A stretch of 6,479 nucleotides of DNA from DASUAO01 sp046484625 (GCA_046484625.1 JAWOIO010000209.1:1-6479); one strand, 5' to 3'. Shown: positions 1 to 6,167, numbered from the stretch's first letter. The notes: generated from the letters alone by a model not told the origin. Translations and numbers: made by a program.

Positions 1-359
1 GTTCGGTATTGACCGATGCGCTCCGGTCCGAATGGGACGCCCGTGACTGCCTGCGAGGGCGTAGGGTGCGAATCGAGGGAGGGGTTCGCGGTGTGGCGTG
101 CGGACTGATGCCGGGGGGTGTGCGTGACGTCAGTGCCGAAGAGCTCGACCGTGCCCGTCGACGCGGAGAGGTCCCCCGAGATGACGTTGAAGAGCGTCGT
201 CTTCCCGGCGCCGTTCGGACCGAGGATGGCCCGTCGCTCGCCGTGCGCGACGTAAAGATCGACATCGCGCACGGCGACGAGCCCGCCGAAGCGCCGACCG
301 ACCCCCCGCAAGCGGAGGGTCGGCGCGGCGTTCTCGAGCGGGGTCGGTGCTTCGGTCAC
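1..359 (-). CDS. livG: LivG-type ABC importer ATPase, N-terminal part (runs off the left edge)
   Basis: ATP-binding subunit of a HAAT-family importer; with a LivF partner it would hydrolyse ATP on the cytoplasmic face of LivH-LivM. From a GTG start at 359, the frame stays open for 119 codons to the edge. Residues 15-90 fit the family: a strand ending RFGGLVAVRDVDL, then Walker A GPNGAGKTT (47-55), then FNVISGDL and a segment GTVELFGTDVT (69-79), which are standard for LivG. The GTG lies 4 nt after the substrate-binding-protein stop, so the two are almost certainly co-transcribed; the ribosome-binding site is weak, which suggests translational coupling. What is odd: after about residue 88 (below about position 95) the protein no longer resembles LivG. 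The expected stretch with R-T-F-Q (the Q-loop) is absent in this frame. This may be contig-end sequence error, a frameshift or a rearrangement. The N-terminal identity is secure; intactness is not. Confidence 0.85.
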   Translation of the reverse strand, partial: MTEAPTPLENAAPTLRLRGVGRRFGGLVAVRDVDLYVAHGERRAILGPNGAGKTTLFNVISGDLSASTGTVELFGTDVTHTPRHQSARHTANPSLDSHPTPSQAVTGVPFGPERIGQYR

Positions 360-363
360 TGCC

Positions 364-1758
364 CTACTTCAGCGTCGCGTTCGTGATGACGCCGTTCTTG
401 ACGACCTTGATCTTGCCCTGCCACGGCAGCTTCTTCTTCTGGCACTTCGGCTGCGTGCGGCCGGGAGCGGGGCTCGACGGCTTGAAGAGGCCGCCGAACG
501 TCTGGTCGACGTTCGGCACGTAGCCGACGACCTGGGTCGTGATCGTGTTGCCCTGCTTGACGATCTGGAGCGGGTACTGGTCCTGGATGGCCTGCCGGCG
601 CGAGTCGAGTCGGATGTTGCCGTTGTCCGAGACCTCGTAACCACCCTTGAGCGTCCTCGGCATCGCCGCCTGCAACGCGGCGCCGACCCGTCCGTTCGAC
701 TTCTGCAGGCCCTGGACGAGCGCCCAGGCAGCGTTGTAGTAGTTGTGCACGAAGCCGTCGGCAGCCGGGAGATCCGGGTACCACTTCTTCATGATGTTCT
801 CGTACCTCTTCGCCTGGGCCGTCTTCAGGCCTGGCCCGGTGCCGAAGCCGCCGACGTACGAGCCGACGACCTTCGGCGCGACTTCCTTGTCCGCACCGAG
901 GAACGCGAAGAACAGGTTCCCCGCGTGGTCGTTCGGATCGAGCCGGCCGTACGTCTGCTCGAAGGCCTTGAGGCTGGCCCCCGTCCCCGTTCCGCCGACC
1001 ACCCAGAAGTAGCCGTCGACCGTGCCCGGCCGCGGGAGCTGGCGGATGTACGACGCGTAGTCCGTCGTGTTGAGCGGCGGGAACACGCGCTTCGTGATCT
1101 GCCCGCCGATGGCGCAGAAGTCGGCGATGATGCCCGCGCCGGACGTCCAGCCGAAGCTGTAGTCGTCCATGATGATCGCGGCCTTCCGCCACTTCAGCTT
1201 CTTGTAGACGATCTCGCCGAGACCCGCGTTCCACTGGGCGCCGTCGCCGTGGTAGCGGAACATGTTCTTCGGCGCGATCTGGAGCGTCGGATCCTGCGAG
1301 CCGGCGGTCCCGATGATGAACGTCTTCGTCGGCTTGCCCTTCGCGTAGTTCGCGACGGTCACTGCCTCGTCACCCGAGAGCGGCCCGACCATGACGTCCG
1401 CCCTCAGCTGTTCCATCAGCCGCCGCGTCTCCTTGAGCGCGGTCGGGCCCGTGTCGTCGCCGCAGCCGTAGCCGACGATGTTGACGGGCGTGCCTGCCAC
1501 CCGGATGTTCGTCATCCCGGCGGACGGCTTCTTCTTGTTCTTCGGCTTACCGCCCGCGAACTGGGCGAACGCAGCCTGCGCGCCGCCGATGTCGAGCTCG
1601 TAGCCGAACGCGAACGCGCCCTTGCAGTCGGTCATGATCGCGACCCGGACCTCACTCGCCTGAGATGGAGCGGCGAACGAGCCGGATACCGAGACGAGAC
1701 CGAACGCGACGAGCGCAGCGAGCGGAAGCAGGAGCTTCCAGCTACGCAGTCTCCTCAT
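364..1758 (-). CDS. Exported substrate-binding protein of a branched-chain amino-acid-type ABC importer
   Basis: Extracytoplasmic solute-binding protein (Peripla_BP_6/Leu-Ile-Val-binding type), 464 aa, which captures substrate for LivH-LivM. The start is ATG 1758: AAAGGAGG (1773-1766) sits 7 nt upstream, and an upstream in-frame ATG (1785) would only translate that site. Residues 1-30 form a signal peptide: basic start (RRLRSWK), hydrophobic core (LLLPLAALVAFGLVSVSG), probable cleavage near F-A-A (28-30). There is no lipobox cysteine. The mature protein begins with a strand VRVAIMTD (37-44) as in the family, followed by a fold with TGPTALKETRRLMEQLRADVMVGPLSGDEA split over 103-132, FIIGTAGSQDPTL near 147 and HNYYNAAWALVQGL near 338. 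A Lys/Asn-rich insert lies at 71-77 and a lysine-rich tail at 438-454. Cysteines are at 45, 99, 215 and 439. It lies between livM and livG rather than first in the operon. The actual ligand is unknown; branched-chain amino acids are only the family default. Confidence 0.9.
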   Translation of the reverse strand: MRRLRSWKLLLPLAALVAFGLVSVSGSFAAPSQASEVRVAIMTDCKGAFAFGYELDIGGAQAAFAQFAGGKPKNKKKPSAGMTNIRVAGTPVNIVGYGCGDDTGPTALKETRRLMEQLRADVMVGPLSGDEAVTVANYAKGKPTKTFIIGTAGSQDPTLQIAPKNMFRYHGDGAQWNAGLGEIVYKKLKWRKAAIIMDDYSFGWTSGAGIIADFCAIGGQITKRVFPPLNTTDYASYIRQLPRPGTVDGYFWVVGGTGTGASLKAFEQTYGRLDPNDHAGNLFFAFLGADKEVAPKVVGSYVGGFGTGPGLKTAQAKRYENIMKKWYPDLPAADGFVHNYYNAAWALVQGLQKSNGRVGAALQAAMPRTLKGGYEVSDNGNIRLDSRRQAIQDQYPLQIVKQGNTITTQVVGYVPNVDQTFGGLFKPSSPAPGRTQPKCQKKKLPWQGKIKVVKNGVITNATLK

Positions 1759-1772
1759 TTTCCTTCCTCCTT

Positions 1773-1830
1773 TGCCTGCCGACATGGGTTTTCTGCCTGC
1801 CGACACAGTTGCGAGCAGGAGCCTACCGAC
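1773..1830. repeat. Two exact 12-bp direct repeats 21 bp apart, plus a third near-copy
   Basis: TGCCTGCCGACA occurs at 1773-1784 and again at 1794-1805 on the plus strand, so the copies have a 21-bp period (two helical turns). A third related copy, GCCTACCGAC at 1821-1830, matches the repeat core GCCTGCCGAC in 9 of 10 positions and covers the candidate -10 element. All three have the same orientation and lie in the livM to binding-protein gap. They could be regulator half-sites or the trace of a small tandem duplication. Confidence 0.5.
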
Positions 1831-1848
1831 GCTGTGAACGGTGTCCAA
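1820..1848 (-). promoter_or_regulatory. Candidate sigma70-type promoter for the substrate-binding-protein gene
   Basis: On the minus strand, a -35-like TTGGAC (1848-1843) is followed after exactly 17 nt by TAGGCT (1825-1820), a T-A-n-n-n-T element acceptable for actinobacterial housekeeping sigma factors. The predicted start near 1813 would give a leader of about 55 nt ahead of ATG 1758. The -35 lies just past the livM stop. A separate promoter here would let the binding protein be made in excess over the membrane subunits, as is usual for importers. This is motif matching by eye, not a measured start. Confidence 0.45.
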
Positions 1849-1855
1849 CCCCCTT

Positions 1856-2932
1856 TCACGAAGAACCTGCCTCCGGAGCCGGCCCCGCGACCGCCGGGAT
1901 CGGTTCGGAGGCGCCGCCTCCACCTCGGCCGAGCGTGCGCCAGAGGCGATCCCAGAGGCCCATGAGCCCGTCCGGGGAGATGATGACGATGACGAGGAAG
2001 ATCAGTCCGATGATCGTGTTGAAGCTCCCGCCGATGATCGGCAGCTCGACGTCCCTCACGTAGTTGTTGATCACGATGAACGCGAAGGCGCCGAGCCACG
2101 CCCCCTCGATGCGGGACAGCCCTCCGATGACGCACATGACGAGGAGCTCGATCGTCGCGACGATCCCGATGTTGCCGGGCGCGATCTGGCCGTCCCACCA
2201 GGCGAGGAGCACGCCCGCGAGCGAGGCGACGAACGCCGCGTACCCGAACGCCAGGGTGCGGTGCAGCGGCACCGCATACCCGAGCGAGCTCATGCGCATC
2301 GGGTCGTCCCGGACGCCCTGCAGCGAGAGGCCGAACGGCGTCCTCGCGATGTAGCGGGTGACGACGTAGACGAAGATCGCCGTCCCGAACGCGATGTAGT
2401 AGAGCTTGTCCGGGTGCCCGAGGAGGTCGCCGACGAACCCGGGCGTGTACTGGTTGATGCCGGCGATCGGCGAGAAGCCGCCGAACTGCGTCACCTGGCC
2501 GAAGAAGTAGTTGGCGATCACGGCGTAGGTCAGCGTGAGCATGAGGAAGTAGATGCCGATGCTCCGCGCCGCGATCGCGCCGAAGATCAGGCCGATGAGG
2601 GTCGTCAGGACGATCGCGAGCACGAGCGCCAGCGTGGGATCCCAGCCGAGCGTGAGCCCCTTCGTCTCCCCTCCCGCACCGCCCTGGGTGACCATGTTGC
2701 CGAGCAGGTAGGCGCAGATCCCCATGAGCGCGGTCTGTGCGAGGGAGATCATCCCGCCGTAGGCGTAGAGGAAGATGAGGCTCGAGGCTGCGATCCCGAA
2801 GAAGAGCGTCTGCGTGAGGATGGCGCTCACCCAGTAGTCGTTGAAGATCGCCGGGCCGAAGGCGAGGAGCACGAGCACGCCGACGCCGATGACCCGCTCG
2901 ACGGCCGCCTTGGGGTTGGCCGTGAGCCTCAC
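1856..2932 (-). CDS. livM: Branched-chain amino-acid-type ABC importer permease LivM
   Basis: Inner-membrane permease subunit (BPD_transp_2 family), 358 aa, which pairs with LivH to form the channel. The start is GTG 2932, overlapping the livH stop as GTGA (2932-2929); GGGAG (2943-2939) lies 6 nt upstream, so the start is well supported and translation is probably coupled to livH. About nine hydrophobic segments are visible, at roughly 12-30, 36-58, 98-122, 124-146, 176-196, 221-245, 255-290 and 297-319, with one less clear near 60-80. Family landmarks include G-G-M-I-S-L-A-Q-T-A-L-M-G (59-71), FGQVTQFGGFSPIAG (144-158) and the cytoplasmic coupling loop GLSLQGVRDDPMRMSSLGY (201-219), which should contact the ATPase. 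VIGGLSRIEGAWLGA (268-282) is typical of LivM. The C-terminal tail after residue 335 is rich in Gly, Pro and Ala and is probably disordered. The length is normal for the family and there is no sign of damage. Confidence 0.93.
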   Translation of the reverse strand: MRLTANPKAAVERVIGVGVLVLLAFGPAIFNDYWVSAILTQTLFFGIAASSLIFLYAYGGMISLAQTALMGICAYLLGNMVTQGGAGGETKGLTLGWDPTLALVLAIVLTTLIGLIFGAIAARSIGIYFLMLTLTYAVIANYFFGQVTQFGGFSPIAGINQYTPGFVGDLLGHPDKLYYIAFGTAIFVYVVTRYIARTPFGLSLQGVRDDPMRMSSLGYAVPLHRTLAFGYAAFVASLAGVLLAWWDGQIAPGNIGIVATIELLVMCVIGGLSRIEGAWLGAFAFIVINNYVRDVELPIIGGSFNTIIGLIFLVIVIISPDGLMGLWDRLWRTLGRGGGGASEPIPAVAGPAPEAGSS

Positions 2933-4050
2933 CCGGCTCTCCCGAACAGTCCCTGCGGGCGGAAGGCGAGGACGATCGCAAGCAGCGCGAAGGTGAGCAC
3001 GATCGAGTAGTTCGTGCAGCACTCGGCGCCGACGATCGGCAGGTACGAGGCGGAGAACGTGAGCACGAGGGCGTACAGCAGCGACCCCGCCGCCGCCCCG
3101 AGGAGCGAGCCCATCCCTCCGATGATCACGACGACGAGCGAGTTCAGGAGCCACTGCGTGTCCTGGCCCGAGGCGATGTTCCCCTGCGACGAGCCAACGA
3201 CCGCCCCCATCCCGGCCAGCGCCGCGCCGACGACGAACGCGATGGCGAACGTCTTCTGGATGTTGATGCCCATCGCCGACGTCATCTGGCCGTCGTCCAC
3301 CCCCGCCCTGATCACCATCCCGGTCTTCGTGCGGTAGAGCCAGAGGTAGAGCAGGATCCCGACGGCGACCCCGAGCGCGAGCATCACGAGCCGCGCGAGC
3401 GAGTACTGGACATCCCATACCTGCAGGTCGACGAAGCGCTCCGTCCAGCCCGGCCACGTCATGCTCACCGCGTTCCCGCCCCCGGCGTCGAACACGCCGG
3501 TGCGCGGGAAGTGCGCGATCACCTGGTCGGCGATGATCACGGACACCGCGATCGTGATCAGCGCCTGCCGCAGATCCTGCCCCTGATTCCAGCTCAGGAG
3601 CACTTGCTGGACGACCAGGCCGATGAGCCCCACGACCCCTGCCGCGACGATCAGGGGGATGACCCACTCCCACGTGTTGACCTCCGAGCCCGCGATCGAG
3701 AACCCCTCGCCGGTCATGGCCTGCTGCACCTCGTACGCGATGTAGCCGCCGAGGAGGTAGAAGGAGCCGTGCGCCATGTTCACGACGCGCATGAGGCCGA
3801 AGATGAGCGAGAAGCCGCTCGCCACGATGAAGAGCAGCCCCGCGAAGGTCAGCGCGTCGAGCAGGACCTGGAGGAAGCCGCCGGGATCGTCGAACGCCGA
3901 CCCGAAGTTCGTCGTGCGCCAGCTGCCGCCCGTCCCGTCGTCGGGATCGGCGATCACGAGAACGTAGAGGATCGCGAAGAGCACGAGGCCGCCAGCGATG
4001 AAGCTGGGCACGAGTCGACCGACATCTCCTTGACGGAGCCTCTCCACCAC
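2929..4050 (-). CDS. livH: Branched-chain amino-acid-type ABC importer permease LivH
   Basis: Membrane permease subunit, partner of LivM. With GTG 4050 as start it is 373 aa. It has an additional N-terminal hydrophobic segment (about 17-33) and a short polar stretch before the usual LivH core begins near residue 62. Landmarks are FGLMRVVNMAHGSFYLLGGY (84-103), the coupling loop TGMVIRAGVDDGQMTSAMGI (243-262) and the C-terminal FRPQGLFG (363-370). About nine hydrophobic segments are present. A vicinal Cys-Cys (344-345) sits in the last external loop. The start is uncertain. GTG 4050 and GTG 4047 have no Shine-Dalgarno but fall just after a promoter whose predicted RNA start is near 4053, which would make them nearly leaderless. 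GTG 4011 (360 aa) has AGGAG (4030-4026), but 14 nt away. The next in-frame start upstream is a GTG near 4137, beyond the promoter. The stop overlaps livM. The family call is firm. Confidence 0.92.
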   Translation of the reverse strand: MVERLRQGDVGRLVPSFIAGGLVLFAILYVLVIADPDDGTGGSWRTTNFGSAFDDPGGFLQVLLDALTFAGLLFIVASGFSLIFGLMRVVNMAHGSFYLLGGYIAYEVQQAMTGEGFSIAGSEVNTWEWVIPLIVAAGVVGLIGLVVQQVLLSWNQGQDLRQALITIAVSVIIADQVIAHFPRTGVFDAGGGNAVSMTWPGWTERFVDLQVWDVQYSLARLVMLALGVAVGILLYLWLYRTKTGMVIRAGVDDGQMTSAMGINIQKTFAIAFVVGAALAGMGAVVGSSQGNIASGQDTQWLLNSLVVVIIGGMGSLLGAAAGSLLYALVLTFSASYLPIVGAECCTNYSIVLTFALLAIVLAFRPQGLFGRAG

Positions 4051-4059
4051 GCGCGGACG

Positions 4060-4088
4060 AACGTACCAATCCGCCAGGCCACTTTCAA
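4060..4088 (-). promoter_or_regulatory. Candidate sigma70-type promoter of the liv operon
   Basis: On the minus strand, TTGAAA (4088-4083) is followed after 17 nt by TACGTT (4065-4060), which matches T-A-n-n-n-T. Transcription would begin near 4053, just ahead of livH. The cupin stop is at 4196, leaving room for a separate transcription unit. Its position also limits how far upstream livH can start. This is a motif match only. Confidence 0.5.
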
Positions 4089-4101
4089 CGAGAACCGCTC
4101 G

Positions 4102-4113
4102 ATAATCGATTAT
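4102..4113. promoter_or_regulatory. Perfect 12-bp AT-rich palindrome, candidate operator upstream of livH
   Basis: ATAATCGATTAT is identical to its reverse complement and stands out from a very GC-rich surrounding. Its centre (between 4107 and 4108) is about 20 bp beyond the -35 element and roughly 54 bp before the predicted RNA start, a position used by many activators and also by some repressors. No regulator gene lies in the window, so the binding protein is unknown. The rest of the 4051-4195 gap holds only a weak GC hairpin at 4128-4141 without a T-run. Confidence 0.45.
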
Positions 4114-4195
4114 GGGAGGCGGGCTCTGGCCCACGCGGGCCGTCGAGTCGTTCGTCGAGAAGCGGAGGCCCGAGGTCCGCGGCGAGTAGCCCGGC

Positions 4196-4663
4196 TCAGC
4201 CGAGGATCTCGGCGCCGTACCGTTGAACGGTCGCCATGAGCTCCTCGAAATCCGGCTCCTCGTCGGAGGGAGGCGGGAGCGTGAGCGCCTGGGCCGGCTC
4301 GCTCGTCGCACGTAGGAGATCTTCGAACCCCGCCGGCGTGAAGATGAAGAGCATCCGGCATCCCTCGGGCCCGGTCGTGTACCGGTGCGGGATCCCACGT
4401 GGCCCGAACGCATAGTCGCCAGGCCCCGCCTCGAACGTCTCGTCGCCGACCTCGAACGTCGCCGATCCCTCGAGGATCCAGAACGCCTCGTCCTCACGGT
4501 GATGCACGTGCAGCGGCGCCTGCGAACTCGGTGGGTCGGTTATCTCGACGACCGTCAAGCCGCCTCCGGTGTCGGCCGCCGTCGCCTTGATCACCGCGAG
4601 GCTTCCCATCCACCAGCGTGCCTCGCCCTCGGTAGTCGGCACCGCCCTCGGCTGCAGGTTCAT
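4196..4663 (-). CDS. Small single-domain cupin protein
   Basis: Cytoplasmic beta-barrel protein of 155 aa with one conserved cupin domain, probably metal-binding. Motif 1 is PLHVHHREDEAFWILEG (50-66): His52, His54 and Glu59 are the expected metal ligands in the HxH(x4)E(x6)G pattern. Motif 2 is GDYAFGPRGIPHRYT (82-96), supplying His93, with Thr where the consensus has Asn. The C-terminal 35 residues are acidic and probably helical. ATG 4663 is preceded by GGAGGAG (4676-4670) with a 6-nt spacer, a strong start. It follows the ABC-F gene by 78 nt and precedes the liv promoter, so it may share a transcript with the ABC-F gene. Family members include quercetin-dioxygenase-like enzymes, isomerases and sugar-binding proteins; nothing here tells which, so no reaction is assigned. 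Confidence 0.88.
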   Translation of the reverse strand: MNLQPRAVPTTEGEARWWMGSLAVIKATAADTGGGLTVVEITDPPSSQAPLHVHHREDEAFWILEGSATFEVGDETFEAGPGDYAFGPRGIPHRYTTGPEGCRMLFIFTPAGFEDLLRATSEPAQALTLPPPSDEEPDFEELMATVQRYGAEILG

Positions 4664-4741
4664 ACGCTTCTCCTCCCCGTCGCTGGCCGAGGGGATGGTA
4701 TCGCCGGAGTCCGCGACGACCGACCCGACCGGCTGAGAGCG

Positions 4742-6079
4742 CTACAGCTCGAGCGTGCGGGTCGCGCGGAACGCGTCGAGGAAGCTGCGGTCGTGGGTCA
4801 CGAGGACGACCGTGCCGTCGTAGGTCTCGAGCGCCGACTCGAGCTGCTCGACGGCCTCGAGGTCGAGGTGGTTCGTCGGCTCGTCGAGCACGAGGACGTT
4901 CACGCCGCGGGCGGCCAGGAGCGCGAGTGTCGCGCGGCTGCGCTCGCCCGGTGAGAGTGAGCGGCCAGGGCGGAGGACATCGTCTGCACCGAGGGCGAAG
5001 CGGGCGAGGACGCTCCTCGCATCACCGGCTCCAAGCCCGGACTGGCCGACGAAGGCATCGAGCACCGAGGCGGCGCCGGCAAACGGTCCAGGGCCTTGCG
5101 GCAGGTCCCCGAGCACCACGCCCGGCCCGATCCAGCGACTGCCCGCGGCGAGCGGGAGACGTCCGAGGAGCGCGTGCAGCAGCGTCGACTTGCCGGCGCC
5201 GTTCCGGCCGCTGACGCCGAGACGATCGCCGTGCCGGATTTCGACGTCGAGCGGCCCGAGCCGGAAGTCGTCGCGCTCGACGACGACCCCGTCGAGCCGC
5301 GCGACGACGTCGCCGGGGCGACGGTTCGGCGCGAGCTCCAGCTGGAGCCGCCAGGGCGTCCACGGCTTCTCGACCGACTCCACGCGCGCGAGCTTCTTCT
5401 CGAACTGCTTGCGAACGTCCTTCGTCTTCTTCTTCTTGCGGCCCTGGCCGTAGCCGCGCTCCTCCCACCGGCTCATGCGGCGCGCTTGCTCGCGCACCCG
5501 CTCGCGCTCCTGGACGTACCGCCCGTAGGCCCCCTCGTGGCGGCCTCGGGCGAGAGCGCGCCCGGCCGCGAACGCGCTCCAACCGCCCGGGTACGTGCGC
5601 AGCCGTCGCGTCTCGGGCTCCAGCTCGACGATCTGCGTCATCCGCTCCAGGAACTCCCGGTCGTGTGAGACGACCACGAGCCCGCCGCGGTGGCGATCCA
5701 CGAAGCGCTCGAGGAGCTCGAGCCCCGCGAAGTCGAGGTCGTTCGTGGGCTCGTCGAGCAGGACGACGTCTGCGTCCGCGGCGAGGATCGCCTCGAGCGC
5801 GACGCGCGAGGCCTCACCGCCGGACCGACCCTCCTGGACGCGCTCCTGCGCCAGGTACGTGACGGCGGTGGCCGGCGGCTCGCGAGTCACGGAACCGGTG
5901 CCCGGCTCCTCGAGGCCGGCGAGCACCCGCAGGAGCGTCGACTTGCCGATCCCGTTGGGCCCGACCACGCCGATCCGGACGCCCGGTCCGACCGTCAGCG
6001 AGACCCGGTCGAGGACGACCGTGTCGCCGAAGGACTTGCTGATCGAACGAGCCGCGAGAACGCCGCGTGAGCGCGCCAT
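4742..6079 (-). CDS. ABC-F family twin-ATPase, shortened in its first ATPase domain
   Basis: Soluble protein of 445 aa with two ATPase domains and no membrane segment, the architecture of ABC-F proteins, which act on ribosomes (translation factors or antibiotic protection). Domain 1: Walker A GPNGIGKST (40-48), Q-loop Gln78, signature R-S-G-G-E (85-89), Walker B LLDEPTNDLD (107-116, Glu110), switch His139. Linker about 165-245, very basic, with GRKKKKTKD (213-221). Domain 2: Walker A GRNGAGKST (291-299), Gln328, signature LSPGE (375-379), Walker B with Glu400, His429. All catalytic motifs are present. The oddity is spacing: Gln78 to the signature is only about 8 residues, against about 47 in domain 2, so the helical subdomain and its ABC-F arm are missing. 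ATG 6079 has AGGAGGT (6095-6089) with a 9-nt spacer. Relatives as I remember them run well over 500 aa. A role in drug resistance is possible but unproven. Confidence 0.9.
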   Translation of the reverse strand: MARSRGVLAARSISKSFGDTVVLDRVSLTVGPGVRIGVVGPNGIGKSTLLRVLAGLEEPGTGSVTREPPATAVTYLAQERVQEGRSGGEASRVALEAILAADADVVLLDEPTNDLDFAGLELLERFVDRHRGGLVVVSHDREFLERMTQIVELEPETRRLRTYPGGWSAFAAGRALARGRHEGAYGRYVQERERVREQARRMSRWEERGYGQGRKKKKTKDVRKQFEKKLARVESVEKPWTPWRLQLELAPNRRPGDVVARLDGVVVERDDFRLGPLDVEIRHGDRLGVSGRNGAGKSTLLHALLGRLPLAAGSRWIGPGVVLGDLPQGPGPFAGAASVLDAFVGQSGLGAGDARSVLARFALGADDVLRPGRSLSPGERSRATLALLAARGVNVLVLDEPTNHLDLEAVEQLESALETYDGTVVLVTHDRSFLDAFRATRTLEL

Positions 6080-6137
6080 GCGCTGACCACCTCCTGGGCC
6101 GGGGAACGAGGGCGGATATCGGTCAGCGTGCGCGCAT
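6080..6137 (-). promoter_or_regulatory. Structured leader of the ABC-F gene with a four-codon ORF and SD-bracketing inverted repeat
   Basis: On the minus strand, CGCTGACC (6128-6121) and GGTCAGCG (6088-6081) are perfect 8-bp inverted repeats 32 nt apart. The 3' arm fills almost exactly the spacer between the Shine-Dalgarno AGGAGGT (6095-6089) and the ATG, so pairing would place the ribosome-binding site in the loop and the start codon at the stem base. The 5' arm overlaps the end of a tiny ORF, ATG-CGC-GCA-CGC-TGA (6137-6123; Met-Arg-Ala-Arg). Such an arrangement could let a ribosome on the short ORF open the main start. The short ORF has no strong ribosome-binding site and may be chance. Confidence 0.35.
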
Positions 6138-6141
6138 GGGA

Positions 6142-6157
6142 CGGAGCTCGCGCTCCG
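6142..6157 (-). other. Perfect 6-bp hairpin with a GNRA tetraloop
   Basis: The minus-strand sequence CGGAGC-GCGA-GCTCCG can form a six-pair stem closed by a GCGA (GNRA) loop. It lies between the amidase stop and the leader ORF. There is no following T-run, so it is not a standard intrinsic terminator; it may be part of the structured ABC-F leader or stabilise the upstream mRNA end. Confidence 0.35.
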
Positions 6158-6167
6158 GGAAGGGAGT

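Noticed and set aside
9..386. Plus-strand open frame of 125 codons at the left edge
   Set aside because: It overlaps the recognisable livG Walker A region on the other strand and encodes no recognisable protein.
1757..1785. Upstream ATG at 1785 as start of the binding protein
   Set aside because: It would translate the strong Shine-Dalgarno into Gly-Lys-Gly-Gly-Arg-Lys and give a less regular signal peptide.
745..1965. Long plus-strand open frame of 406 codons
   Set aside because: It lies antisense to the well-supported binding-protein gene, is Arg/Glu/Asp-rich and of low complexity, with no domain; such shadows are expected in GC-rich coding DNA.
1856..4069. A 737-codon minus-strand frame that looks like a fusion ending in LivM
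   Set aside because: The first half is a wrong-frame reading of livH; true LivM begins at GTG 2932 with a GTGA overlap and its own ribosome-binding site.
4128..4141. GC hairpin GGCCC-ACGC-GGGCC after the cupin gene as a terminator
   Set aside because: Only five stem pairs and no T-run on the minus strand; such short GC hairpins are common by chance here.
4051..4497. N-terminal extension of LivH to an ATG at 4497
   Set aside because: The extension is antisense-like Arg/Ser-rich sequence overlapping the cupin gene in another frame, and crosses the candidate promoter.
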